A DNA stretch of 16,710 nt from Pavlovales sp. CCMP2436 (GCA_026770615.1 MU631458.1:273795-290504); one strand, 5' to 3'; numbered from the stretch's first letter, positions 1 to 9,024 are shown. Notes: generated by a model from the letters alone, not told the origin. Translations and numbers: made by a program.

Positions 1-121
1 GGGGGGGGGTTGTAACGTACTGGTACGGCATGTTGGCGAGCGCGGCCCTGCCCATCGTTTTGCAAAGCTCGCGCTCTGCCGACTCGCCGAGTACCGTTCC
101 TCCACCCTTCACACCACCGGC
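1..121 (-). other. Possible partial exon, cut by window edge
   Basis: On the minus strand a 40-codon open frame runs from 121 to the window edge. It follows a pyrimidine-rich stretch ending in CAG (CTCTCTCCCGCAG at about 122-134), which looks like a 3' splice site. The frame reads AGGVKGGGTVLGESAERE, then a short mixed segment ending NMPYQYVTT. I do not recognise it. It could be the next exon of the ORF at 188-805, but no clean donor in matching phase was found, so the link is unproven. The rest of 1-187 shows nothing else beyond a G9 run at the edge. Confidence 0.2.
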
Positions 122-187
122 CTGCGGGAGAGAGTTCTTGTGGTTCTCGTCACGACGACTGAGCCATTTCGGGACTCCCCGGCTGTC

Positions 188-805
188 CTAGGTGGCCCAC
201 TGCGCCATCGTCGAGTAGGGGATCATGGTGGGGTTCAGCTCTGGGTGCTTGTTGAGATCGTGCAGCTTCATCTCGCCTCGATTGATGCACCCGCCGAGCG
301 AGCAGACGTCCGCGAAGGTGTAGTTGTGCTGGTTGTAGTTGCCCTTGGGCTTGATAGTGACCGTCTGGTTGCGCGATGCGGAGGTGAGCACGGTGCGGTC
401 CGACGCGTTCTTGCCGATGACGCGCGCCCCCGGGTTCGCGGCTGGCGGCTCCATCAGAGCCGTGGTAGAGCGTGTGTTGCTCGGCGCGGTATAAGTTGAC
501 GCGCCGTTGCGCGCCGTCAGCTGCTTCTGCAGCGCGATCTGCGCCTGGAGCCCGACGTTATGCTGCTCGAGCTCCCCAACCCGCCCCGCGTCCTCAAAGG
601 CCTTGGTCATGACGTCAAACGCGTTGTCAGGCACCGCGGCCGCCTTCCCGAGCGCGGGTGGTGCGACGCGCACGTGCACCACCATCGAGGCCGCCTTCTT
701 CTGGCGAGCGCTCGCGCCGACAAGGCCTCCCAGGCGTCCACTCGCGCCGCCCATCGTCTGCTTCCCGCTCATGGCGCAGGCCGCGATCAGCGCCGCCAGT
801 AACAT
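188..805 (-). CDS. Hypothetical protein with C-terminal zinc-finger-like motif
   Basis: A 205-aa frame starts at the ATG at 805 and ends with TAG at 188. The frame is also open a little further upstream, into the 17-bp repeat. The N-terminus is hydrophobic (MLLAALIAACAMSG), so a weak signal or anchor segment is possible. A short heptad-like stretch near residues 75-95 (VGELEQHNVGLQAQIALQKQ) suggests a small coiled coil. Near the C-terminus Cys-X4-Cys-X8-His-X4-His, within VCSLGGC and KLHDLNKHPE, resembles a single C2H2 finger. I do not recognise a family. It lies just beyond the 3' end of the retrotransposon on the same strand, so it is either a flanking host gene or extra cargo. No upstream promoter is evident and a spliced gene is possible. 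Confidence 0.4.
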   Translation of the reverse strand: MLLAALIAACAMSGKQTMGGASGRLGGLVGASARQKKAASMVVHVRVAPPALGKAAAVPDNAFDVMTKAFEDAGRVGELEQHNVGLQAQIALQKQLTARNGASTYTAPSNTRSTTALMEPPAANPGARVIGKNASDRTVLTSASRNQTVTIKPKGNYNQHNYTFADVCSLGGCINRGEMKLHDLNKHPELNPTMIPYSTMAQWAT

Positions 806-827
806 TTGGCGCTCGACGAGCGCGCGC

Positions 828-861
828 TTTTTGTCCAAAAGGAATTTTTGTCCAAAAGGAA
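828..861. repeat. Perfect 17-bp tandem duplication
   Basis: TTTTTGTCCAAAAGGAA occurs twice head to tail (828-844 and 845-861) with no mismatch. It sits between the hypothetical ORF and the left LTR-like terminus. Confidence 0.9.
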
Positions 862-956
862 CCGAAGGCCCCCCATAGAGTTATCGCAAATTGTATACAT
901 TTCAGCGTTCCGGTTCATGCGCAACTGGAATATTGTCACACCACTAGCCAGCACCC

Positions 957-1004
957 TACTCACCCACATCCGTCCACGCTCAAGAGCGCACACGAATGCT
1001 AAGA
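957..1004 (-). repeat. Left (3') LTR-like terminus of copia element
   Basis: The 46 bp at 957-1002 are identical to 9508-9553 in the same orientation. On the minus strand the block begins TCTTAGCATTCG, next to a G-rich run (GCGGGGG) that could be the polypurine tract closing the internal region just after the RNase H frame. It therefore sits where the 3' LTR should begin. Homology to the right copy is lost or very weak beyond 957, so the left end of this LTR cannot be set. Confidence 0.6.
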
Positions 1005-1014
1005 CCCCCGCGAC

Positions 1015-2250
1015 TCACGGCGTGGGCAGCGCAGCCGCATGGTACATGATGGCGTCGACGTGCCGATGGAAAATTGTCGCCGTGGTCGCCTTGGTCATGA
1101 TGTCCGCGCGGTTGAGATCGGTGTGGACCTTCATGACCTTGATCAAGCCATTCTCGTGCGCCACACGGATGTAGTGAAACTTCACGTCGATGTGCATTGA
1201 TCGTTTGTGGTGGACCGGGTTCTTGACAGGTTGATCGTGCCCTGGTTATCCTCGTAGATGGTGATGGGTCCTGTCTCCGGCTGATGGAGGAAAGATGCCA
1301 GCCCTCGAAGGTACGCCAGCTCGCGGCAGCACTCGCTGAGGGCGATGTACTCGGACTCGCAAGTCGAGAGTGCAATGACCGACTGCAGGCTCGAGTGCCA
1401 CGCGATGGGCGTGCCGTTGTACATAACAATGTACCCGGTAGTGGAGCGCCGCTCCACTCTGTCGTTGGCCCAGTCGGCGTCAGCGAACGCCGAGAGGCCG
1501 GGATGTACAATGTCCGCTTCGCAGCGGAAGAGCAGGCCTAGGCGCAGGGTGCCCTTCAGGTACCACGGCACCCGCTTGGCGCTGAGCATATCGCACACCC
1601 TTGGTGTGCTCATTCGCCTTGCCAGCGAGTTGGTGGCGTGCGCCAGGTCGGGTCGGCAGGTCGTCATGGAGAACATTATCGCGCCCGTGATCTCCTGGTA
1701 CGTCTTCAGGTCCTTCTTGTTGAGCAACAGCTCATCAGGCTCGACGGAGTTGTCCTTCTCGGCCTCCGGCGTCCGGGCCGGCTTGCTCTCGGTCATGCCG
1801 AATCTGTCGATGATCTCCCTGAGATAAGTCTCCAGGTGCATGTACATCCCCCTGGGGGTGTACTTGAACTGTGCGCCCAGGAACTTCCCAAGCTCGTCCT
1901 GCACCTTCAGGATGTAGTGCTTCGCGAGGTCTGCCGCGAGCTCGTCGATTGCCTTCGGGTTTCCCGTCAGGTTGAGCAAGAGTAGGTCGTCTACGAAGTT
2001 GCCGGCGATGATCACGCCTCCACACGGTGCAATCTTGATGAAGATACACGGCGCGCCCTCGCAGGGCACGAATCCACGTTCAAGCAAGCGTGCTTGGTGG
2101 TGTCGGTACCATGCGCGGCCCGACTGTTTGAGACCCATCTGTGCCTTGATGGCCTCAGCAACGACGATGTTCCCCGGCCGGGCCGTCGTCTGCGCCACAT
2201 AGCCAGCTGGCAGGGCGAACAGAGGGCGGTCTCCCTCCTCAAGGTTGGAC
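1015..2250 (-). pseudogene. Copia reverse transcriptase C-terminus and RNase H
   Basis: This part copies and degrades element RNA during reverse transcription. Motifs in order are AQMGLKQSGRAWYRH, then the RT catalytic box NFVDDLLLL at about 1986-2000 (F replaces the usual Y), LGAQFKY, TPEAEK, YQEITGAIMFSMTTCRPDLA, and the RNase H signatures FADADWAND, STTGYIV, ALSTCESEY and YEDNQGTINLS. The frame then breaks at about 1222-1230. The next frame carries NPVHHKRSMHIDVKFHYIR and ADIMTK, the usual end of copia RNase H, to a stop at 1015. A single missing base would explain the switch. The frame is also open upstream of the first ATG (2198), back to the 11-bp duplication at 2251. Confidence 0.88.
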
Positions 2251-2272
2251 GTCAGGTATGCGTCAGGTATGC
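2251..2272. repeat. 11-bp tandem duplication breaking the RT frame
   Basis: GTCAGGTATGC is present twice without a spacer (2251-2261 and 2262-2272). On the minus strand it falls inside the RT motif DAYLTSNLEE. Eleven is not a multiple of three, so the duplication shifts the frame. The frames on either side are the ones a single copy would join. Confidence 0.9.
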
Positions 2273-2640
2273 GTCCCTTCCAGAAGATCTTGACCTCAGG
2301 TTGGGTCGGCGCTTGCCGTCTACCTTGGCACCAATCGCCAGGAGAAGCCGAACTTGCTCGCTCCTGATGGTGGGTGAGAACACCTTGGTGTAGTCAATTC
2401 CCTCACGCTGGTAGTTGCCCATCACAACCATGCGTGCCTTTCAACGGGTGATCTCGCCCGTCTTGTCCGACTTGGCCTCGTAGACCCATTGTGACGGTAG
2501 TACTCTGGTACCAGCCTTCACCACCTTTTCGTTGAAGGTATTGAGGTCTCGATGCGCTTCCAGGTTGGACTCCATCGCCTCACGCCACTTGTCTGCGTTG
2601 GGCGATGCTCTCGCCTGGCGGAAGTTGCGCGGACAGACGC
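2273..2640 (-). pseudogene. Copia reverse transcriptase, N-terminal part
   Basis: The minus strand encodes ADKWREAMESNLEAHRDL, then LPSQWVYEAKSDKTGEITR, a TGA at 2442-2444, and in the same frame KARMVVMGNYQREGIDYTK and VFSPTIRSEQVRLLLAI. These are the standard entry motifs of the copia RT domain (KWREAM, WVY..K, KAR.V..G, G.DY..VFSP). The stop stands where an aromatic residue is usual, so it looks like a nonsense substitution. The 11-bp duplication follows directly. Confidence 0.85.
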
Positions 2641-3111
2641 CAGCTCAGTGGTCTTGGCCTTGCTCCTCGAAGCCCTGTCCCGCATCAGCGGGTCATGCCC
2701 CTTGGGCAGAGCTTGGATCGGGTTCGCCTCGACGAGGCCCGTCTCCTTCTCTCTTTCCAACATTCTTGCTCGAACGCTGGTGAGGCCATCACGACGGTCC
2801 AACTCCTCCTCCGTGTCTTCAGCACTCGTACTCGAATCATCATCCGAGAAAAGGATTGGTTTATCAACGGTGGCGGAGCCTTGGTTGTCGTTGGCCGTCA
2901 CAGGCGTGCCGGTGGTCGTCTTGACCTGCTTGTCGAAGTCGTGCGGGATGGGAGCTTGGTCGCTCCTTTTCTCGTTCGAGATTCCCTCGAACGAGTCGAT
3001 GTCCACCTTCCAAGGAGTGTGGATCCCCCCCGCGACCAGCTCCCTCTCGTCGATCTGTACGTGCCGAGAGAAGTTCACCGTGCCGTCTGCTAAAGAGGAC
3101 GATGTACCCAA
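2620..3111 (-). pseudogene. Copia integrase-RT linker region
   Basis: An open minus-strand frame joins the integrase C-terminus to RT. It is rich in acidic and serine residues (ILFSDDDSSTSAEDTEEELD), as is usual for the variable copia linker. It contains no catalytic motif. It is entered by a frame change in the A5 run at 3110-3114, where one extra base would restore the phase, and left by another near 2630, before KWREAM. Confidence 0.7.
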
Positions 3112-4251
3112 AAATCAAGCACATGGAATCTCCATATGTATTGCACGCCATTCCCTCCGTAGCCCAGAATGACTCCCCGTTCCATCGGGAGGCCGAGCTT
3201 GCCGCTCTTCTTTTGGGCCGGACCGATGAAGAGCATTCTGCAAGGAGCTCCAAACACGGCCAGGTGTTTAGCTGTTGGTCGTCTGCCGAAGAAAATCTCA
3301 TGCGGCGAGACCCAGATGCGGACGTTGTCTCGTACGATCTGCTGTTATGCGAGCATGTTGCGAGCCACGCATGCATGTCGCATCGCCCAGTGCCAGTGCC
3401 TGTTCGGCACCTTGGACATGGCCAGGATTGCTCTTGTATCTGCCGAGAGGGTCCCGATAAAGCGCTCGACCTTGCCGTTGGATTCCGGCGTGTCGCCGTG
3501 CGCGGATATCACGTTTGCTGACAATCCGAACTCAGTCAAGAGATCATCAATGTCTTTTGAGTTGAGGTTCGTGCCTCCATCCGTTTGAATTCTCCGTTGC
3601 CCAAAGCCAGGGCCGAGAAGGAGGAGTGTGCCCAAGTTAGCGTGGGTGCCAAGCTCCAGGATCCACAGTCGTAGCAGACGTACAACTCTCCTCATATGTT
3701 TTCCGAAGTAAATTCAACCCCGGTTCAGCATCATCCAGACAGACGAGGCCATATCGCATCCCTAGGGAACTCCCATCGGTGCCGACGGGCAGGTTCACTT
3801 TCGATATCGTTAGGATATTTAAATGAGTATTCTGACCTGGTAGTTCCGCCCTAGGCATAGGTACGGAGAAGATTGTCTTCCACATGCGCGTGTCAGTCAA
3901 TGTGCTGAGAGCAGCGTGTCGTGGCTGTCTGTTGTGTCTGCTGTCCATGTCCAGGACAGATCCGCTCAAAAGCGAGCGCTGAAGCAACTGCTTGTTAGCG
4001 ATGCCCAATCTCGTCGACCAAAGAGCCAGCCAGTCGTCTTCCGCCGCAAGCTTGCGGCGGGACTGGGCTTCTAGCTCGGCACCCGACGTGGGCCTTAGAC
4101 GTTTGGGTGGAGGTCCGCCTGCGTCCATTTCCCAGGCGTTCGAAGATTGGCTGAGACGGCGTCCTCGACTGCGAGCCCCGTCCTTACTGGTTGTCTCTGC
4201 CCGTGATGCCTCTGGCGAAGCCACGGCCTTGGGTGGTAGCGCAGCCATCAT
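3112..4251 (-). pseudogene. Copia integrase (broken)
   Basis: Integrase inserts element cDNA into the host genome. The pieces in order are a pre-integrase segment (DDWLALWSTRLGIANKQLLQ), the first catalytic Asp region (VGTDGSSLGMRYGLVCLDDA, Asp near 3776), a frame change near 3680, the second Asp (RIQTDGGTNLNSKDID, Asp near 3580), and Glu (ESNGKVERFIG, Glu near 3466). The spacing fits DDE integrases. A TAA at 3345-3347 interrupts the frame, which then continues with RDNVRIWVSPHEIFFGRRP, HLAVFGAPCRM and MERGVILGYGG, typical of the copia integrase C-terminus. The HHCC zinc motif is not recognisable: the usual His after RLG and the Cys pair are absent. Confidence 0.82.
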
Positions 4252-4405
4252 AGCCTCCTCCGCCGCGCCCCCCCTGCGGCTTGGCAGTGGTGGCGTAGGC
4301 GGCGCATCCCTTCCCAGCTGAGAAGGGCTGCCCCATGGGCACGACCTGGTGGTGCCGTTGCGAGAGCTGGTCTCCCGGCATGTAGATGGTGGCCTGCATC
4401 TTGGA
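4184..4405 (-). pseudogene. Protease-to-integrase spacer of copia pol
   Basis: Directly after the TAG at 4406-4408 the same frame continues SKMQATIYMPGDQLSQRHHQ, then a glycine-rich tail ending at 4184. The overlapping frame from 4251 carries the pre-integrase segment, so the true frame changes somewhere in 4184-4251. There is no domain of its own here. I read it as ordinary pol spacer that has decayed. Confidence 0.55.
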
Positions 4406-4990
4406 CTACTCGTCCAGGCTCATCACTACTCCTCCCTGCTTGGAGAAGTCCACTGTCGCCCCCGTCGGCTTGAAAGCGACTGTGATGCCCTCGGACGTGA
4501 AAGCTTGCACGGCCAGGAGAGGCATCTCCATGCTCAAAGCTACCCAGCAGAGCATGCGCACTGTCTGCGTGACACCAGTGCGCGCGCACTTCAGGTCCAT
4601 CAGGAGCATGCCCTTCTCCCTGATATCCAAGATGCGGCCATCGCCCCAGCGAACGCGGCCCTTCATCTTTTTGATAGATTGGAGTAGTTTTCTCGATGCC
4701 ATGCTTACTGTGGCACCGGAGTCGAACACAGCGTGTGTGGGGACGGTGAAACTGTCACCGTCCACGCGGCGGGCCTCGCGCTGCGTCGACGCACGGTCGT
4801 GTGCGTCCGTGCTGTCGGGGTAGCTGAACCGCCGGTAGCGCCGGTCGATCTCCGACCGGCACTTCGACTTGAAGTGCGCGTTGCGGGCGTCGCCGAACTC
4901 GGCGTCTGCCCTGCGCGCCTTCTCGAGCCCCGTCCTTAATTCGATCTTGCGGCGCTGGCCGGTGAACATGTTGGTGTCCTCGTCCGAGTC
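4406..4990 (-). pseudogene. Copia aspartic protease
   Basis: Retropepsin cleaves the Gag-Pol polyprotein. The active-site motif is AVFDSGATVSM, with the catalytic Asp-Ser-Gly-Ala at about 4712-4723. A flap-like stretch follows (RVRWGDGRILDIREKG), then GITVAFKPTGATVDFSKQGG. Upstream is a charged segment (RTGLEKARRADAEFGDARN). The N-terminal side is put out of frame by the 37-bp duplication at 4954. The frame closes at TAG 4406-4408 but stays open beyond it. Confidence 0.85.
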
Positions 4991-5030
4991 GCTGGCCGGT
5001 GAACATGTTGGTGTCCTCGTCCGAGTCGCT
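4954..5030. repeat. 37-bp tandem duplication breaking the gag-pol frame
   Basis: A 37-bp unit starting GCTGGCCGGTGAACATG is repeated exactly (4954-4990 and 4991-5027), and identity runs 3 bases further. On the minus strand the unit encodes DSDEDTNMFTGQ. The 37-bp length shifts the frame by one. Downstream of the duplication the correct protease frame is found in another phase, as expected if one copy is extra. Confidence 0.92.
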
Positions 5031-5560
5031 GCTCAGCTCCTCCTCACAGGAGAAGATGGCGCGCACCCGCCGCTCGGGCGGATGGCACACCCGGCGGATA
5101 GCGATTACGTCTGCGTCGGGGAAGCCCATGTCACGCAGAACTGCTGCGCTGTGCTTTTTCCCGACCCACTCCGCGAGTAGAACGATTGTCGAAGCGCACG
5201 TGTGGAGGTCATTGTCCTCGTTGCGTAAGATCTGGATGTAGCGCAGCGTCTTCGCGAGGAGCTGTCCCAGCTTCTTGGCCACTTTTGTGTTGAGACGCGT
5301 GGGTCGAGCAGAAAATCCACACGGTCTGGCTTGCTGTCGACAGCCTTAATTTTGCTGTCGAACCATGAACTCGGCTTTGCGACCGGACGGCATCGGAAGT
5401 TGCGACTGTAGAAGTCTAGCAGTCCCAGCAAGCTGTTCACTTGCGGAGGCTTGATCGGCTCCTCCGCGTCGCTGTCAAAGTTGGAGTTCTTTTTTAGCTC
5501 TGGCACTTCCCAGATCTCGTCCTCCAGTGCGGTCGCGGTGCGCTGCCTATCAGCGCGCTT
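5028..5560 (-). pseudogene. Copia gag-pol region upstream of protease
   Basis: Coding-like sequence continues across two frames. The first has EDEIWEVPELKKNSNFDSD, then IKPPQVNSLLGLLDFYSRNF, and is entered by a frame change near 5550. After a second change near 5300 it continues as TRLNTKVAKKLGQLLAKTL, then a leucine-rich helix-like stretch, DMGFPDADVIAIRRVCHPP and an acidic tail (CEEELSSDSDEDTN). I recognise no named domain. Position and composition suggest a Gag C-terminal or protease-proximal spacer. Confidence 0.6.
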
Positions 5561-6903
5561 CCCAGCTGGGGTGGCGGCTGCGGCCTCGGTGCGCGTGGCG
5601 GCGACAAGCCTCCCAGCTGGGTAGGCGGCGGAAGCGACACGCTGTCAGTTGGCGTCTGCAGTGCAGCAGGCTCGCCGTCGTCCAAATCTTGGTTTTCGAA
5701 ATTAAACCTGTCGAGGTCAAACGCCTCCACTCCTCTCGAGTAGGCGTCCCCTGTTGGCTCCACTCCGAGGCACACCACTGTTTGTGGCATGTCCTCGGTG
5801 GTTTCCTTGGAACCCATCTCGTTGGTCTCAGCCGTAGGCTTGCTGAGAAGGCTCAAAGGCTTGTCCTGAACCCACAAAGGATTGTTGAGGACGCACAAAG
5901 TCTCGATCTCCGCGCACGTAGGCTTGTTGATGGCAATGAAAGGCTTGTTCTTCTCCCCCAAAGTCAGCGAGTCGAGGCCCACCTTGTAGTTCTCGGACGA
6001 AGGCTTTTTCTCCTCGCGTCCCCCCCGTGCGGCTACCACCGCGTCGCAGGCAGCCAACAGGCTGTCCGCCTCTGCCAGCAGAAAGAACTTGTCTACTGGA
6101 GAAATGGGGTCTAGGGCGTAGCGGAGAAATTTTACCTGGGCCCGTGCTACCCCCTCTGCCTCTTGCCACATCTCACCCATTTTGACTACTAGAAGGGCCC
6201 TCTTGCTCTTATAGTTTGTGAATAGTGGGTGAGTTGAAGTAGACAGAGGGCACAGCACCTCTTTGTTCGGCTCAAACTCGAGCTCGAGCGGCAGCTCGTG
6301 CTGCCGCAGCAGCTCGTGCGGCGCGAACAGCGGTGCGTGCGGCTTGTGCCGCGGCGGCGGCCACTCAAATTGCGTCGTCGCTGCTTCCGCAAGGGCAGTG
6401 GAGAGCGAGTCGGCACGGAAGATGTTTGCATTCTCTTCCTCCTGCTCTACTTCGTCCGCCCACCTGCCGTAGCTGAAGCCGAACGAGATCGCCGCGCGGC
6501 TATCCTTGGGGCGCAAATCCCTCGCACCCTTGTCCTGCTCGTCACGCTTCTTTTTCATGAAGAGACTGTGCCTTTGCTGCGCAGCCTGCGTTCCGGGCTT
6601 GGTGCACTTGCCCACAAAGTGCTCGAGGCTGCCGCAGTTGGTGCATGCCCCATTCCCGGGGTATGCCTGTTCCAACTTGCGCATGTCGGCGTGGTCAAGC
6701 ACGGCGCGCTTGTCGTAGACCGGCTGGACAAGGACCGGCGGCCGCTTGCTCAGCGGCTTGCCGTCCGCCTGTTGCCGTGCAAACGTGCGCGGCGTCGGAC
6801 GTTTCGGTGATCGGTCCGCAGTCGCCGCCCTCGCGTTCTCCAGACGCATCCCCTTCTGCCCCCCAATTGGTCGGGGGCTACCCGTGGACGGGCGTGTCCA
6901 CAA
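5494..6903 (-). pseudogene. Copia Gag, zinc-knuckle and C-terminal part
   Basis: Gag packages element RNA. A 469-codon open frame contains a CCHC zinc knuckle, CTNCGSLEHFVGKC (Cys-X2-Cys-X4-His-X4-Cys), at residues 87-100 of the frame, about 6604-6645. This is followed by basic sequence (MKKKRDEQDKGARDLRPKD) and then about 340 residues with no recognised fold. That tail has repeated Lys-Pro motifs (NKPFIAINKPT, QDKPLSLLSKPT) and ends in a proline-rich stretch with PPPTQLGG and QPPPQLGS. It is unusual to have so much sequence after the knuckle. The first codons overlap the previous gag frame, and the junction is a frame change near 6890. Confidence 0.75.
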
Positions 6904-8146
6904 TGTTGCGGACCACCGTCTTGAGCTCGGCCACCGTCTCCGCGGAGACGTTCTCGGGCGGCACGCGCATGGCCTCCGTGTAGAGATTCAACCACCGGGC
7001 TCCCGTCGCCAGGCTCTTGAGGAGGCGGAAGTACGCGAGCGAGGGGAGGAAGTTTCTAAACTTCAGCATGTGTATCTCGAGACGCTTGATCAGCGCCGCC
7101 TCGTCCTTAAAGAAACGCTCGACGTCAACGGGCCATTCCGTCGGCACGCCGAGCGCGAGCACCGCCTTGCCAAAAGTAGACCCAAAGGTGACTGCCTGCT
7201 TCAGGTCTTCCATCGACACCATCACGTTGACCATGCGGCTCTCGTAGCTGGCGTCCTCTCACAGGCCCGTCTGCCTCCCCCTCTCGAGCCTTGCCCAAGT
7301 GTCGAGGGTGAAAAAGCCCGCGAGAATTCTGAAAGCCCACTCCCAGCTGGAGTTCCATACCGCACGAGTCAGCTTGTTCAGTTTGCCAAACTTGGCTGCC
7401 GAGAGGAGCTTCTCGGTCGCGGCCTCCGCCTCGAAGTTGATGGTGACCACGCTGGCCTCGAGAGCGCCCTCAAGGTCGTTCGACGACTTGCCGATCTCCT
7501 CGAGGTGAACGCGCCGGGCCATCACCGAGCGCTCGTTGAGCTCGGAGAGGAGCGCTGCAGTGTCCCGGAACTCGACGCTCGGCTCCGAGGCCGGCGCATC
7601 TGCGCCGTCTCCATCCACGCTCTCGGTCGGTGTCCGCAGGGAAGAGCACTGCGCCTCGATCTCCGCGAGCTTCGCCTCAAGCTTGAGGTCGTACTCCGAG
7701 ATGAGCATGGCCAGCTTGCCGCTCACCAAGATCTCCTTCTCCTTGATTTTGCTCTCGGCGGTGCGCGCGTTGAGCTCGATAATCTTGGAGAGGTGGTGGA
7801 CATTTTCGAGCAGTTTCTCGAACTTGTCCCCGGGCTTGCCCTCGAACTGCTCGGCGAAGTCCGCGTAGTCCGCGCACGTCAGTGCAGCTCCGTCCTTGTT
7901 CCAGCAGAAGATCTTGGTCAAGATCAGCACGCCCGTTGAGTCATCCATCCCGCGGTACAGGGACGCCCACAAGCTCCCGTGGATGCTCAAGTGCACCAGT
8001 TGCTGCTCGTCCAGCAGCAGGCCAATCTTGGCCGGCAAGAGCTGCGGCTGGTCGTTGGCGAGGACATCTGCCACCACATGGTCGAAAGGATCCAACTGTG
8101 AGGTCAACCCTGGAGGCTTAAGCCCGCCCCCCCGGTATGTCGACAT
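6878..8146 (-). pseudogene. Copia Gag, N-terminal part
   Basis: The likely gag start is ATG 8146 (MSTYRGGGLKPPGLTSQLD). It is the first ATG after the repeat-rich leader, and the frame runs to a TGA at 7259-7261. The same frame resumes at once (EDASYESRMVNVMVSMEDLK) and stays open to 6878. It is predicted mostly helical: one stretch (FEKLLENVHHLSKIIELNAR) and the next about 60 residues are rich in Glu, Lys and Leu and look like coiled coil. Copia Gag normally has a helical capsid-like N-terminal region before the knuckle, which fits. Identification rests mainly on position. Confidence 0.65.
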
Positions 8147-8242
8147 GATAAGAAATATACATCTATCTAGATCACACAGCAGGCCAGTAACGGTATCTGC
8201 TAAGTACAGGTGCGCGGCTCGAGCTCGAGGCGCCCCGCCGCT

Positions 8243-8592
8243 CAGACACTCCTCCGCCAAAACCAAAACTGTCCTGGTACGGAACGATTCGACCACTCAC
8301 ACTCCACCGTGCCACCACACGACTCCCACGGGTTTGCATCCACGGTCCACCACGCCACTCCTCCGTCACTCCGCCGCAAAAACCAAAACTGTCCTGGTAC
8401 GGAACGATTCGACCACTCACACTCCACCGTGCCACCACACGACTCCCACGGGTTTGCATCCACGGTCCACCACGCCACTCCTCCGTCACTCCGCCGCCAA
8501 AACCAAAACTGTCCTGGTACGGAACGATTCGGCCACTCACACTCCACCGTGCCACCACGCGACCACCACGGGTTTGCATCCACGGTCCACCC
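8243..8592. repeat. Three 120-bp tandem repeats in element leader
   Basis: Copies start at 8261, 8381 and 8501 with an exact period of 120 bp; part of a preceding copy is seen at 8243-8260. Copies 1 and 2 differ by very few bases; copy 3 diverges near its end. The unit includes AACCAAAACTGTCCTGGTAC and GGGTTTGCATCCACGGTCCA. A short echo (AAAACTGTCCTGGCTCGTA) recurs at about 8769. Because 120 is a multiple of three, several frames stay open through the array on both strands. The array lies just 5' of gag, in the transcribed leader or LTR. Confidence 0.93.
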
Positions 8593-8882
8593 AGACACGC
8601 GCGTTCTCCACAAAACCGTCTTTTCGACAAAAACGAAACACACACGAAAACCAAAACGAACGGAAACGAACGGATGGGACCGACCAAAACGCACAGAATC
8701 ACGCACGGTGGAGCACACGGGAAACACACCGGGACATGTCAGGACAGAATTTGAGGCACACGGGTATCAAAACTGTCCTGGCTCGTAACTTACCATACAC
8801 ACACCCGCGGCAGGTGACTAAGCTATTGCACAATCTTGCACAAGCCAACAACGAACGAGCCGTTCGCTTAAACGTAACCGAG

Positions 8883-8888
8883 TTTATA
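8883..8888 (-). promoter_or_regulatory. TATA-box candidate of the retroelement
   Basis: On the minus strand CCGCCCTATAAACTCGG has a good TATA core in a GC-rich setting. It lies about 670 nt inside the right terminus and about 740 nt before the gag ATG, so it could drive element transcription. This is inference from sequence only. Confidence 0.35.
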
Positions 8889-8982
8889 GGGCGGTCCCTA
8901 AAAACTCTAGATACGGTTGGAACAGAAAGAACATTCTATTCCTGGACTTTTCCCGGACTCTATGAGTCCACTTCCGACAGTT

Positions 8983-9004
8983 GGGTTAAGAGCTCTCTTA
9001 ACCC
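8983..9004. repeat. 10-bp palindrome, 2-nt centre
   Basis: GGGTTAAGAG and CTCTTAACCC flank a CT centre. This is one of several palindromes in the right LTR-like zone. Confidence 0.8.
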
Positions 9005-9024
9005 CGACGACGGATGCCGCCGAC

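Noticed and set aside
6746..7939. 397-codon plus-strand frame opposite gag
   Set aside because: Arg/Leu/Glu-rich antisense of GC-rich coding sequence, with no recognisable motif; the minus strand has the element's gag and knuckle in the right order.
8243..8592. CRISPR-like array
   Set aside because: The units are contiguous 120-bp tandem repeats without unique spacers, in a eukaryotic retroelement.
8172..8729. Long overlapping frames on both strands through the 120-bp repeats
   Set aside because: The repeat length is a multiple of three, so open frames arise automatically; the peptides are simple repeats without domains.
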